In this document: positions 9,131 to 17,854 of the stretch, piece by piece
How the letters are laid out: the number at the start of each line of letters is the position of its first letter
Numbering within the stretch: position 1 is the stretch's first letter
Source: JAJDXO01 sp965221855
GTDB lineage: Bacteria; Pseudomonadota; Alphaproteobacteria; Rhodospirillales; UBA2165
Assembly (NCBI GenBank): GCA_965221855.1
Contig: CBDCSV010000002.1
Location: 62,001 to 126,000 of the forward strand
Reading direction: 5' to 3'
DNA: 64,000 bases
Translations under genes and position numbers: made by a program
The notes under the pieces: generated by a model
Seen by the model: the letters and a program-made list of their open reading frames with translations, nothing else
Databases searched by the model: none
Told to the model about the DNA's origin: nothing

Positions 9131-10030
9131 ATGGTCGAGCTGGTCCGGAATCTCCTCCGTCTCCCGCCTTCCGCCGATGCCGGCAAGCGTGAGGACGTGG
9201 TGCGCCCGTGGTGGGCCCGGGTCGGCATTCTGTTCTGGCTCTGCGTCGGCTGGCTGCTGCTGATCGGGCTGAGCGCGATCTTCGCCGATCTGCTTCCCAT
9301 CCGGGATCCCCTCACCACCAATTTGGACGGACAGTTCCTGATGCCGTTCGCGGACGGCTACATCCTCGGTACCGACGGGGTCGGCCGCGACATGCTGTCC
9401 CGGATCGTCCACGGCGCCCGCATCTCCATGCTGCTCGCCTTTACGGCGCCGTTCCTGAGCCTCCTCGCCGGGCTGGCGCTCGGCATGTCGGCGGGGTATT
9501 TCCGCGGCCGGGTGGATGCGGCGGTGGGTATTTTCACCGACTCCATTCTGGCGTTTCCCAATATCGTCGGCGTGATGGTGGTGCTGTTCTTCCTCGGCGC
9601 GACGCTGCCGGTGATGATCCTGGCGCTGGCTTTCTTCGGTATCCCCGCCGAGGTGCGCGTCGCGCGCGCCAACACCATCCTGTTCGCCGAGCGGGAATTC
9701 GTCCTGGCGGCGCGGGCCCAGGGCGCATCCCATCTGCGGATCATGGTCCGCGAACTGCTGCCCAACGTCATCGTGCCCATGCTGTCGCTGGTCCTGTTCG
9801 GCATGTCCATCGTGATCATCATTGAGGGCGGCCTGGCGTTTCTCGGCGTCGGCTTCCCGCCGCCGACGCCGAGCTGGGGCAAGATGATCGCCGACGGATT
9901 CGAGGAGATCGCCCGGGCGCCGCAGGTCACCTTCGTTCCTGCGGGCGTGATGTTCCTCACCATCCTGTCGCTGAACATGATCGGCGACCGCCTGCGGGCG
10001 CTCACCGACGTGAAGGCGAGTGCCGTCTGA
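9131..10030 (+). CDS. ABC transporter permease, DppC/OppC type
   Basis: Second permease, 299 residues, pairing with DppB-like protein. The N-terminus carries a cytoplasmic stretch and a helix at about residues 33-55, then the periplasmic 'DGYILGTDGVGRDMLSRIVHG' segment (first part of the DppC signature), and the EAA loop 'EREFVLAARAQGASHLRIMV'. The C-terminal 'LAFLGVGFPPPTPSWGKMI' is also diagnostic. The gene starts 2 bp after the first permease. In typical dpp/opp operons two ATPase genes come next; here the following gene is a CmcJ-like oxidoreductase. Confidence 0.93.
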   Translation: MVELVRNLLRLPPSADAGKREDVVRPWWARVGILFWLCVGWLLLIGLSAIFADLLPIRDPLTTNLDGQFLMPFADGYILGTDGVGRDMLSRIVHGARISMLLAFTAPFLSLLAGLALGMSAGYFRGRVDAAVGIFTDSILAFPNIVGVMVVLFFLGATLPVMILALAFFGIPAEVRVARANTILFAEREFVLAARAQGASHLRIMVRELLPNVIVPMLSLVLFGMSIVIIIEGGLAFLGVGFPPPTPSWGKMIADGFEEIARAPQVTFVPAGVMFLTILSLNMIGDRLRALTDVKASAV

Positions 10031-10080
10031 GTTTTTCCGTGCTACCCTTGCCGGAAACCGAACAGCCGCCGGAGCGCGCC

Positions 10081-10920
10081 ATGCCCGACGCCGCCGAATG
10101 GACCACTGACCGCCTCGACTACGTCGAGGCCGAGTTGAACTACATCGTCGATACGGGCGAGCCGCCGATCACGTACGTCGATTGGCCGGAGGAGGAGCAC
10201 AAGGCCAACCGGCCGCAATACGAGGCGCATACCTGCCGCATCTACGACGCGCGGCCGATCGCCGACCGGTTCGATATTTCGGTAAACGGCATCGAGATGA
10301 AGCGGATTCCGTCGAAGGTCGCGGATTTCTACGACAAGGATGAAGTGGAGCGCGTCTACAACCCCGAGGTGACCGAGATCATCAAGGACGCCATGGGCGC
10401 ATCCAGGGTGGTGGTGTTCGACCATACCTTCCGCACCTACAACGACGCGGTCCGGGAGGCCAACAATACCCGCGCGCCGGTGAAGGCGGTCCACAACGAC
10501 TATACGGACAGATCGGCGCGCCAGCGGTTGAAGGACATCATGGGTGACGAAGAGGCCGGAGGGCTGCTCGAGAAGCGCTTCGCCATCGTCCAGACCTGGC
10601 GGCCCATCAACCATCCGGTGATGACCGAGCCCTTCGCCCTCGCCGATGGGCAAACGGTTCCGAACTCGAGCTTCGTGGAATTGGAGCGGCGATACCGGTA
10701 CCGGACGGCGGTCACCTATCACTGCGCCTATGACCCGGGCCACAGGTTCTACTACCTCAAGGAAATGACGCCGGAAGAGACCTACATTTTCAAGGTCTTC
10801 GATACGGACAAGTCCGCGGGCGTGCAATTCACCTGCCACACGGCCTTCGATGACCCCGGGTCGCCGCCCGGAGCGCGTCCCCGGGAAAGTGTCGAAACCC
10901 GCGCGCTGGTTTTCTTCTGA
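10081..10920 (+). CDS. CmcJ/NvfI family oxidoreductase
   Basis: A 279-residue protein of the CmcJ/NvfI/AsaB group, non-heme-iron-like or methyltransferase-associated proteins of cephamycin and fungal pathways whose chemistry is poorly settled in bacteria. ATG 10081 is preferred because GGAG precedes it; a GTG at 10039 would add 14 residues. Visible family marks are VHNDYT (137-142), WRPINHPV (173-180), the 'HRFYYLKEMTPEE' segment and FTCHTAFDDP (250-259); the histidine and aspartate residues in these are likely metal or cofactor ligands. It follows the permease by 50 bp, so it is probably cotranscribed and may modify the imported compound. Confidence 0.75.
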   Translation: MPDAAEWTTDRLDYVEAELNYIVDTGEPPITYVDWPEEEHKANRPQYEAHTCRIYDARPIADRFDISVNGIEMKRIPSKVADFYDKDEVERVYNPEVTEIIKDAMGASRVVVFDHTFRTYNDAVREANNTRAPVKAVHNDYTDRSARQRLKDIMGDEEAGGLLEKRFAIVQTWRPINHPVMTEPFALADGQTVPNSSFVELERRYRYRTAVTYHCAYDPGHRFYYLKEMTPEETYIFKVFDTDKSAGVQFTCHTAFDDPGSPPGARPRESVETRALVFF

Positions 10921-10980
10921 GCCGCTTCTGTCGCGGCACGTCATGGGCTGGCATCGGGACATAAACGGCGGGAGGCGGAA

Positions 10981-11319
10981 GTGACGCCACGTTCAACCTC
11001 CACGTTGCTTGGGGCGTTGGCCGCCTTTTCCCTTTTGGCCGGGGCAGGCGGCGCGGCTCTCGCCGAACCTCTGGACCGGTCCAAGAACTCCGTCGCCGAC
11101 TGCATCGCCTATCAGGCGCAGCCGGTGGCGGGCGCGCTGGTGATCGACGAAACCACCGCGGTCGAGGCGTGCGAGGCGGCCATCCGGGAACTCGCGGGTG
11201 AGCTTGCCGGCGAGGGTCTGCCGCCGGGCGCGGCCCATGGCCGGGCCGAGGACTTCGCCCGAGAGGCCTACCGGGAGTACGAGCGCAACCTGCCGCCCTG
11301 TCCGCCGCCGTCGGTCTGA
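10981..11319 (+). CDS. Small exported hypothetical protein
   Basis: A 112-residue protein starting with GTG at 10981 behind a good site GGGAGGCGG. Residues 1-28 look like a Sec signal peptide ending near ALA. The mature part is rich in Ala and Glu, with three cysteines (in DCIAYQ, EACEAA and the C-terminal PPCPP) that could form a disulfide in the periplasm. I do not recognise a family. It follows the CmcJ-like gene by 60 bp and faces the truncated DUF3500 gene across the IS block. Confidence 0.6.
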   Translation: MTPRSTSTLLGALAAFSLLAGAGGAALAEPLDRSKNSVADCIAYQAQPVAGALVIDETTAVEACEAAIRELAGELAGEGLPPGAAHGRAEDFAREAYREYERNLPPCPPPSV

Positions 11320-11470
11320 GGCACGCCGCCCATCAGGTCCGGATTTGCTTGCTGGCCTAGAGCGTATTTGAGATTGATTGAATCATTTTAGGGATTCCCA
11401 AGTATGGGCGAACCATGATTCAAGATGGATGCTGGGCAAGGAGGCCAGCATTCATGGCGAGACCTTATTC

Positions 11471-11478
11471 GATTGATT
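11471..11478. repeat. IS66 target-site duplication, left
   Basis: GATTGATT, repeated exactly at 14137-14144. Eight-base duplications are typical of IS66-family insertion. They are also the bases needed to restore the IS630 reading frame seen in the intact copies. Confidence 0.95.
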
Positions 11479-11508
11479 GTAAGCGGTGCGAGCGCCCCAC
11501 CCTGGTTT

Positions 11509-13185
11509 TCAGCTTGACGCCGGGTCGAAGTTCCAGGGCAGGAGTTCTTGGATTTGGGATTGAGGGTGGCCGGCGGCGATCTTCTCCAGCGTGTTCTTGA
11601 GCCAGGCGTAGGGCTCGACGCCGTTCATCTTGCAAGTCTCGATGAGCGAGCCCACACGGCCCCAGGAGCGAGCTCCCTCGTCATGGCCGGCGAACAACGC
11701 GTTCTTGGCCGTGAGCTTGATCGGACGGATGCGGTTCTCCACGAAGTTGCTATCCATCTCGACACGCCCGTCGTACAGGAATACCAGCAGCCCGTCCCAC
11801 TGGTTGGCGATATAGGTGAGCTTCTCGCCCAGGCGCGAGCGCGGCGACACCCGCGAGCGCTGCTCGTCGAGCCACACGCCGAAGGCGTTGACCAGCGGCG
11901 CGGACTCGGTCCAGCGGACGAACTGGCGCGTCGCCGGCGAGGCGCCCCGGATCCTGTCCTCGATCTTGTAGAGCTGCGCGATCCGCTCCAGCCCTTCCTT
12001 CGCGATCGGCGAGCCGTTGCTGTCGAACATCTCCTTGAGCCCGCGCCTGGCGTGAACCCAACAAGAAGCCAGCGTCAGCGCACCGCCCGGGCGGTCCGGC
12101 CGAGCCAGCCGGTTGTGGCCGGAGTAGCCGTCCACCTGAACCGTTCCCTCGAAGCCCTCAAGCAGCTTCTCGCCATACTTGCCGCCGCGCCCGGGCGCAT
12201 ACTCATACACCACACCCGGCGGGTCCGGCCCGGACCACCCCCGCTGGTCGCGCGCCATCGTCCACATGTAGCCGGTCTTGGTCTTGCCCCGACCCGGGTC
12301 GAGCACCCGGACCGTGGTCTCGTCCAGCCCGAGGGGGTTCGACGTCTTCAACTCCGCCTTCAGGCATTCGTACACGGGCCCGAGGTGGAACGACGCCTTG
12401 CCGACCCAGCCGGCCGGCGTCGAGCGGTGCAGTTCGATCCCCGAACGGGCGAATATCTGCGATTGGCGGTACAGCGGGAGATGGTCCGCGAACTTCGATA
12501 CCAGCACGTGGGCGATCATGCCTTCGGTGGGGAGCGCTCCCTCGATGAGGTGCGCCGGCGCCGGCGCCTGGGTGACGCCTTCCTCGCACTTGCGGCAGGC
12601 GTACTTCGGGCGCACCGTGACGATGACCCGGAGCTTCGCCGGAACGACGTCCAGCCTCTCGGTGCGGTCCTCGCCGATCTTGGCCATCTCGCCGCACCCG
12701 CACGGACACAGCGTGCTCTCGGGCTCGATTACGTCAAAAACCCGAGGCAGGTGAGCCGACAGATGACCGATGTTGCGCTCCGCGGCGGGGCGCTTGGTAC
12801 GCGGCGCCGTGCTCGCCTGGGCGTCCGCCTCGGCCTCGGCCTCGGCGAGCGCGCCTTCGAGCTCCTCGAAGGCGAGCAGGAGCTGGTCGGGATGGAGCTT
12901 CTCGGACTTCTTGCCGTAGATCGCCCGGCGCAGTTCGCGCAGCAGATGTTCGAGCCGGCGGTTGACTTCCTCGAGGTGCTGGTTGCGGCCGGCGAGCGAG
13001 GCGATCCTTGCGCGCAGGTCTTCGACGATCACTTCGGGGCCGTGTTCTTCAAGCCGGCGGTTGCGGTCGGTGAGCGCCGCGTTCTCGACGCGAAGCGTCT
13101 CAAGAGCCGCCTGCTGGCCTTCGATCAGCGCCCGCAGGGGCGGTGCAAGTGATGCGAGATCGACAGTGCCGGGGCTCGGTTCCAT
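11509..13185 (-). CDS. tnpC: IS66 family transposase (TnpC)
   Basis: DDE transposase of 558 residues. Residues 25-115 form a coiled-coil/leucine-zipper region, then a zinc-binding module with CPCGCG (160-165) and CRKC (197-200). The catalytic core has LDET with Asp at about 288 and VDGYSG with Asp352, and the late SNFVENRIRP supplies the Glu. An IS66 C-terminal segment ends the protein. Length and domain order match the family, and nothing appears broken. The gene lies 88 bp downstream of tnpB. Confidence 0.97.
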   Translation of the reverse strand: MEPSPGTVDLASLAPPLRALIEGQQAALETLRVENAALTDRNRRLEEHGPEVIVEDLRARIASLAGRNQHLEEVNRRLEHLLRELRRAIYGKKSEKLHPDQLLLAFEELEGALAEAEAEADAQASTAPRTKRPAAERNIGHLSAHLPRVFDVIEPESTLCPCGCGEMAKIGEDRTERLDVVPAKLRVIVTVRPKYACRKCEEGVTQAPAPAHLIEGALPTEGMIAHVLVSKFADHLPLYRQSQIFARSGIELHRSTPAGWVGKASFHLGPVYECLKAELKTSNPLGLDETTVRVLDPGRGKTKTGYMWTMARDQRGWSGPDPPGVVYEYAPGRGGKYGEKLLEGFEGTVQVDGYSGHNRLARPDRPGGALTLASCWVHARRGLKEMFDSNGSPIAKEGLERIAQLYKIEDRIRGASPATRQFVRWTESAPLVNAFGVWLDEQRSRVSPRSRLGEKLTYIANQWDGLLVFLYDGRVEMDSNFVENRIRPIKLTAKNALFAGHDEGARSWGRVGSLIETCKMNGVEPYAWLKNTLEKIAAGHPQSQIQELLPWNFDPASS

Positions 13186-13273
13186 GACTGAATACTATCA
13201 TGGAACCAGTTACTTATTGATAAAGAATAGGGGCCGGAAAAGGGGAAAATGGGAGCCCGGCCACCCCTCGGCA

Positions 13274-13627
13274 TCACGCCGCCGCGAGTGGCCGGCGCAC
13301 CCGTGGTCCCCACACCCGGCGCCAGTCCAGACCCTCGAACAAAGCCTCGAACTGCGCCCGCGACAGGCGCATCACCCCGTCGCGGACCGCCGGCCAGGCG
13401 AACCGGGCCTGCTCAAGACGCTTCGATGCCAGCACCAATCCGGTCCCGTCCCACCACAGAACCTTGATCCGGTCGGCGCGCTTGGGGCGGAATACGAACA
13501 CGATGCCGGAATACGGGTCCAGACCGAGCTCGTGCTCGACCACCGCCACCAGCCCGTCATGGCCCTTGCGGAAGTCCACAGGCCGCGTCGCCACCACGAC
13601 CTTCAACCCAGAGCCCGCGACGATCAT
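13274..13627 (-). CDS. tnpB: IS66 family insertion sequence accessory protein TnpB
   Basis: A 117-residue IS66 Orf2 protein, required for transposition of family members though its biochemical role is unclear. Diagnostic text is 'VVVATRPVDFRKGHDGL' near the N-terminus and 'VFVFRPKRADRIKVLWWDG' in the centre. It overlaps the 3' end of tnpA by 4 bp (ATGA), the usual translational coupling in this family. Confidence 0.95.
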   Translation of the reverse strand: MIVAGSGLKVVVATRPVDFRKGHDGLVAVVEHELGLDPYSGIVFVFRPKRADRIKVLWWDGTGLVLASKRLEQARFAWPAVRDGVMRLSRAQFEALFEGLDWRRVWGPRVRRPLAAA

Positions 13628-14058
13628 CGGATCGCTCGCAGCGCCGAGGCGATCGAGGTGATGCGCACCGTGCTCACGTCGCCGTCGAGGCGTACCGTCA
13701 CGCCCCGCGCCTCGATCGAAACCGAACCGACATGGCCGGGCCCCGACGCCGCCTCCACTTCGACATGGGCGAACGGCGCCTCGCTCTGCGGCGCCGGAGG
13801 CGCCACGAGTTCGCCCCGGCGGAACTGCTTGCGCCAGAATGACAGCCGCCTATGCGGAACCCCATGGCGCTTGGCGACCTCCTCTACGGTCGTCCCCTGC
13901 TCAAAACTCTCCTGGACGATCCAAGCCTTCTCTTCTTCCGACCAGTGCTGCCGACGTGCAGCCGGCTGCAAGGCGCGCCAGCCTTCGACCGATCCGGCCT
14001 CCTCGTTATCCTCTTCCCCAACCAGCTGTTCCTGGTCGAAGCGATCCTGCTCTTGCAT
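13624..14058 (-). CDS. tnpA: IS66 family accessory protein TnpA (helix-turn-helix)
   Basis: A 144-residue IS66 Orf1 protein. The centre (about residues 37-78) has a transposase_8/IS3-OrfA-like helix-turn-helix: 'WSEEEKAWIVQESFEQG', 'VEEVAKRHGV' and 'RRLSFWRKQFRRGEL'. It probably binds the element ends. It is the first gene of the element and its stop overlaps the tnpB start. Confidence 0.93.
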   Translation of the reverse strand: MQEQDRFDQEQLVGEEDNEEAGSVEGWRALQPAARRQHWSEEEKAWIVQESFEQGTTVEEVAKRHGVPHRRLSFWRKQFRRGELVAPPAPQSEAPFAHVEVEAASGPGHVGSVSIEARGVTVRLDGDVSTVRITSIASALRAIR

Positions 14059-14136
14059 CGTATGACCCTCCCGGTAAAAGGATCATCCAACTCCAACAGC
14101 GATACAGAGATAAGGTGGGGCGCTCGCACCGCTTAC

Positions 14137-14144
14137 GATTGATT
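14137..14144. repeat. IS66 target-site duplication, right
   Basis: GATTGATT, the exact partner of 11471-11478 at the other end of the IS66 element. Confidence 0.95.
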
Positions 14145-15028
14145 TGCGAGAGCGTGTTGTTTTGGCGGTTTTGGCGGGGGAGAGTTGCCGCGCTGTAGCG
14201 GCTCGGTTTGGGGTTGCGGTTTCGAGCGTGGTTAAGTGGTCGCAGCGCTACCGGCGGACGGGGAGTGTTGCGCCCGGCAAGATGGGCGGTCACCGCCGCC
14301 GGGTTCTTGAGCCCCATCGGGAGTTCATTGTCGGCCGGATCGACCAGGAGCCGCATCTGACGCTGCATCGGTTGAGAGACGAGTTGGCCGCTCGGGGTGT
14401 CAGGGTATCCCACAGCACGGTATGGCTGTTTCTGCGCCGTGAAGGGCTGCGCTTTAAAAAAAACCCTGTTCGCCGTTGAACGGGCGCGCGCGGACATCGC
14501 CCGCCATCGCAGGCGCTGGAAGGCGTGGCAGGCAAAGCTTGATCCCGAACGGCTGGTATTCATTGATGAAACCTGGATCCGGACCAATATGGCCCCGCTG
14601 CGCGGCTGGGGGCCGAAAGGGGAGCGGGTCCGCGGCTTTGCCCCCCATGGGCGGTGGCACACCCTGACCTTCATCGGCGCGCTGCGCTGCGACCGGTTCA
14701 CCGCGCCCTGCGTCTTCGACGGCCCCATCAATGGCGTGTGCTTCCGCGCCTACGTCGAGCAGCTGCTCGTGCCGACCCTGGTGCCCGGCGACATCGTCAT
14801 CATGGACAATCTCGGCAGCCACAAGTCAAAAGCCGTGCGAAACGCCATCCGTGCCGCCGGAGCCAAGCTGTGGCTCCTGCCCAAATATTCCCCCGACCTC
14901 AATCCCATCGAGCAGACCTTTGCCCAAATCAAGCACTGGATGAGAAACGCCCAGAAGCGGGAGATCGACGACTTATGGCGCCATCTCGGGAGCCTCATCG
15001 ACACCATCGAGCCACAGCAATGCGCCAA

Positions 15029-16312
15029 CTACTTCAAAAACGCAGGATACGCTTCCGTCAAAATATGAAACGCTCTATGCCGGTGGTGCGGCGCGTTTTC
15101 GTAGTGCAGCCGTAAGAGGTCGAGGCCGTAATCGTTGCCGTTGGGGGTCCTGACCAGGGTGTGGACGTGGAAATTCATCGGCTCGGTATTGGTCAGGTAG
15201 ACCCCGGCATGATGGTCGAACTCGATCATGATCACCGGGCTTTGGATACGGTAGTAGAACGGGTGGTCCTCGTCGGCGGCGCCGATCCAGCAGAAGCGCG
15301 TCTCGGCCAAATGCCGCTCCACTTCCTCCATCCGCGCCCCGAAGGGCCCCTCGGGCAGGGTGCCGGCATAGGCCGCGACGAGGTCCAGGAGCCGTTGCCG
15401 CTGCCCGGCCTCGAGCTCGCTTCCCTTGATCCCCTCATAGGGAATGATCCGGTTATCCTGATATGCGCCGCCGTAATGGAGCTGATCGGCGAACTGACGG
15501 CGCTCCGGTGGCATGTCCCTGCCCATCATGTTCTGGTGGAGTTGGGCCTGCCCGGCCTGCCGTTCGTCCAGGGACCGGCGCAACGCCAGCCCCAGCCGCT
15601 CCTCGTCCTCGAACAGGGAAACGCCTGCGAACCGTCCCGCATCCGCGTATGACGGTTCCGCCCCCATGAAGGTCGGCGTGAGGGTCATCTGATCGCCGAT
15701 GATCACGCAGTTCAGGGTCAGGTGATGGCCGAACAGCTGCCAGCCCCAGGGCTCGTCCCGCGACGGCGTGCCGAACAGGCAGAAGATATAGCTGAACTCT
15801 CCCATCACCAGCGGCGCGTCGACCAGTTCGCCGAGGAACCCGTTGAGCTTCATCGCTTTCCGGGTGCGCTCGTAGCCCGCGTCGCTGAGGCTTGCCCGCA
15901 TGACGTCGAGGCAGGCGCCCCGCACCGTCTCCGATACTTCGTCCAGCCGGAGCCCATGCTGCTCCACGTAAAGCTCGGTGTTTTGCCAGTTCCGCCATTG
16001 GTCCGAATTCATGGGAAAACAGCCGGACGCCCGTTGCTCCGGCGTGAGGGTTTCCATCAGCCGGCGCGCGGCCTCGGCCATGGCTTGGGCCGGCGCCTTC
16101 TCCGGCCTGAGGGCGAAAAGACCGGGGATGATCCCGCCGTCCGACGTGATGCCCCGAAACGGTTCGGCCCTGAGCGCCTGCCAGTGATCGAACAAATCCT
16201 TCACGGCCGCCCGCCCGTTGACGACGCCGTCGGCATGGGAACGGGCATCCTCGCCGGAGATCGGAGATTTGCCGGGGGTTGGGATGTAGTCGCGGAAATT
16301 GGCCTTGGGCAT
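15029..16312 (-). CDS. DUF3500 domain protein, 3' end replaced by IS630
   Basis: A DUF3500 protein of unknown function. The start at 16312 (MPKANFRDY) is preferred; upstream codons are not conserved-looking. Family text includes 'ASGCFPMNSDQWRNWQNTE', 'GWQLFGHHLTLNCVIIGDQM', 'PSYADAG' and the C-terminal 'NEPMNFHVHTLVRTPNGNDYG'-type region rich in His. The native coding sequence runs to about 15078; the last 16 or so residues now come from IS630 copy 1, read antisense. Family members usually end close to this HY...HH stretch, so the protein is nearly complete and might still fold. An ISAs1 element sits only 49 bp upstream of the start and may have removed the promoter. Confidence 0.8.
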   Translation of the reverse strand: MPKANFRDYIPTPGKSPISGEDARSHADGVVNGRAAVKDLFDHWQALRAEPFRGITSDGGIIPGLFALRPEKAPAQAMAEAARRLMETLTPEQRASGCFPMNSDQWRNWQNTELYVEQHGLRLDEVSETVRGACLDVMRASLSDAGYERTRKAMKLNGFLGELVDAPLVMGEFSYIFCLFGTPSRDEPWGWQLFGHHLTLNCVIIGDQMTLTPTFMGAEPSYADAGRFAGVSLFEDEERLGLALRRSLDERQAGQAQLHQNMMGRDMPPERRQFADQLHYGGAYQDNRIIPYEGIKGSELEAGQRQRLLDLVAAYAGTLPEGPFGARMEEVERHLAETRFCWIGAADEDHPFYYRIQSPVIMIEFDHHAGVYLTNTEPMNFHVHTLVRTPNGNDYGLDLLRLHYENAPHHRHRAFHILTEAYPAFLK

Positions 16313-16361
16313 GGGGCGGAGTCTATTCGCTGATCCCGGGAACACAAACCCGGGTGCGTTT

Positions 16362-17576
16362 CAGGGCAATCGCATTAGCCTATTTCGGCGATGAGTTTTC
16401 GGAGGAAGTTGTCGCTCCACCCGGCGCGATTGAACTTGAGACGGTTTGATCCCTTGTCCTTGTTGCGTTTGATGACGTTGAGGGCGAGGCGTCTGAGGAG
16501 AGCGAGGTTTTCCGGGGCGTTGTCCTTGCGGGCTCGGGCCTGATCTTCGTCCATGACCACATCGAGCACCCAATGGAGTTGGTTCTCGATCCCCCAGTGT
16601 CCGCGGACGAGGCGGTTCAGTTCGTCGGCGGTGAGCGGCCAGGAGGCGATGAAGTAGCGCACCGCTGTCGTGGCCCGGCCGTCGGTCTCGCGGCTGGAGG
16701 TGACCTTGCCGACAGCGGCCAGGGCCGGCCACCGGTGGGCTTCGGCGAGCCAGTCCATATCGTGCAGCACCTCGGCGCGGCGGGTTTCGATGCGGCCGTG
16801 GCCGGCGTCCACCGTCTGGTCCACGCCGTCGGCGGGCGCCTGGGGATCGTCCAGCAGCAGTTTGACGTCGGCGAGAAGGTCGGGCTGGTTGGCCTTCAGC
16901 GCCATCAGGTAATCGGCGCCGGCCTCGTGGATGTCGCGGGCCGTGCCGCTCTGGCAGTGCATGGCGTCCATGGTCATCACCGCGCCTTCGAGGCTGAGCA
17001 GCTTGAGCAAGGCCGGCACGGCGGTGATCTCGTTGCTCGCGCCCACGTTCATCTGGCCTAGAACCAGCCGCTGATCGGCGGCCCAGGCGCTGACCAGGTG
17101 GAGCGGCGAGGTTCCGGAGGCCCGATCGAAGGAGCGCCTCAGGCTCTTGCCATCAATCGCAACAACCTCCGCCCGGGCGGTCGCGAAATCGGACATGAAG
17201 CGCTGGAAGGCGGCATGAAAGGCCCGCGGGTCCAACAACCGGAACAGCCGCGAGAAGGTGTCGTGGCTGGGCGGGCCAGCGGGCAGGGTCAGGAACTCGC
17301 GCAGCACCTCTTCCTTGGCCTCGGCGAAGTCCGCCATGTCAACGCACGACGTGCTTCCACACAGCGCCGCGCACAGCGCCATGAACAGCATCTCAAGAAG
17401 ATCATGACGCAACGCGTTGCCCGTGCGCGGATCATCAAGACCCGAAAAACTCTCCCGAAATCTCTCCACCGAAACCTCCATCAAACGTCAAAGAAGCTCC
17501 AGCAGCAGCGATACTCATTTCCATTCCGTTTACGAAGCCATTCCGTTCACGAACCAAATCAAATGCGATTGCCCTG
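16362..17576 (-). mobile_element. ISAs1-family insertion sequence, copy A
   Basis: A 1215-bp element with terminal inverted repeats CAGGGCAATCGCATT at each end. It is the same length as copy B at 22963-24177 and encodes the same protein. No direct repeat of 8-10 bp is visible beside it (left flank ...GGGTGCGTTT, right flank AGGGGTCGCG...), which suggests later recombination or a deletion next to the element. Confidence 0.95.
16375..17481 (-). CDS. ISAs1 family transposase (copy A)
   Basis: A 368-residue DDE transposase. An N-terminal H-repeat-associated segment 'FSGLDDPRTGNALRHDLLEM' is followed by catalytic residues in VAIDGKSLR (first Asp), MTMDAMHCQ (second Asp) and the WGIENQLHW motif (Glu). 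The ATG at 17481 is preferred over the TTG one codon earlier. The protein is full length and is identical to copy B. Confidence 0.96.
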   Translation of the reverse strand: MEVSVERFRESFSGLDDPRTGNALRHDLLEMLFMALCAALCGSTSCVDMADFAEAKEEVLREFLTLPAGPPSHDTFSRLFRLLDPRAFHAAFQRFMSDFATARAEVVAIDGKSLRRSFDRASGTSPLHLVSAWAADQRLVLGQMNVGASNEITAVPALLKLLSLEGAVMTMDAMHCQSGTARDIHEAGADYLMALKANQPDLLADVKLLLDDPQAPADGVDQTVDAGHGRIETRRAEVLHDMDWLAEAHRWPALAAVGKVTSSRETDGRATTAVRYFIASWPLTADELNRLVRGHWGIENQLHWVLDVVMDEDQARARKDNAPENLALLRRLALNVIKRNKDKGSNRLKFNRAGWSDNFLRKLIAEIG

Positions 17577-17751
17577 AGGGGTCGCGGGGAAGCCAACATT
17601 TGGCCGATTGGGGCACTATTTGAAATTTCGGACGTCATGGCGCGCCGGAGTTGGCAAGGGACACGAAGACCAACCGGCGGGACGCCAAAAGACAGGCAAC
17701 TATATGGAACGAGCGTCGATGGAGTTCCACCGGCCGCCTGCTAGCGATTAT

Positions 17752-17773
17752 TGTATTCTATTTCACTAATACA
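17752..17773. promoter_or_regulatory. Candidate MucR/Ros self-regulatory site
   Basis: In the 278-bp gap before the MucR-like gene there is an AT-rich stretch that holds the inverted repeat TGTATT (17752-17757) and AATACA (17768-17773) with a 10-nt spacer. MucR/Ros proteins bind degenerate AT-rich sites in their own promoters, so this is a plausible autoregulatory site. The rest of the gap from 17577 shows no gene. Confidence 0.35.
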
Positions 17774-17854
17774 CCGTGGTTTTTGTTGTTTCGTGATCGA
17801 ACTGCCGCTAACGTCGTCGGGAACATGTAGATGAATTGCTCTGGAGCGGAAACG

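Larger units (their letters stand above)
11479..14136 (-). mobile_element. Complete IS66-family insertion sequence
   Basis: A 2658-bp element with terminal inverted repeats that match for at least 23 bp, starting GTAAGCGGTGCGAGCG, and an 8-bp target duplication GATTGATT. It carries the three expected genes tnpA, tnpB and tnpC in order on the minus strand, all open and full length. The clean ends and intact genes suggest a recent and potentially active insertion. It lies inside IS630 copy 1, so it arrived after that copy. Confidence 0.97.
11454..15068 (+). pseudogene. IS630-family transposase, interrupted
   Basis: The transposase begins at 11454 (MARPYSID), is cut by the IS66 insert after 11478, and resumes at 14137-15068. 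The remaining parts encode an N-terminal helix-turn-helix half up to 14479 and, in the next frame after an A8 run, the DDE half with FIDETW, IMDNLGSHK and SPDLNPIEQ. The sequence matches the intact copies, so the only inactivating lesion is the insertion. Confidence 0.9.
11358..15077 (+). mobile_element. IS630-family element, copy 1, split by IS66
   Basis: This element matches the two intact copies at 27311 and 35575 base for base where compared. It is bounded by TA dinucleotides (11358-11359 and 15076-15077), the target duplication used by this family. Imperfect terminal inverted repeats begin GAGCGT. Without the 2658-bp IS66 insert and its 8-bp duplication, the length is 1054 bp including both TAs, the same as the other copies. 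The IS66 broke the transposase gene at the ninth codon, so this copy cannot make its own transposase but could be moved in trans. Confidence 0.95.
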
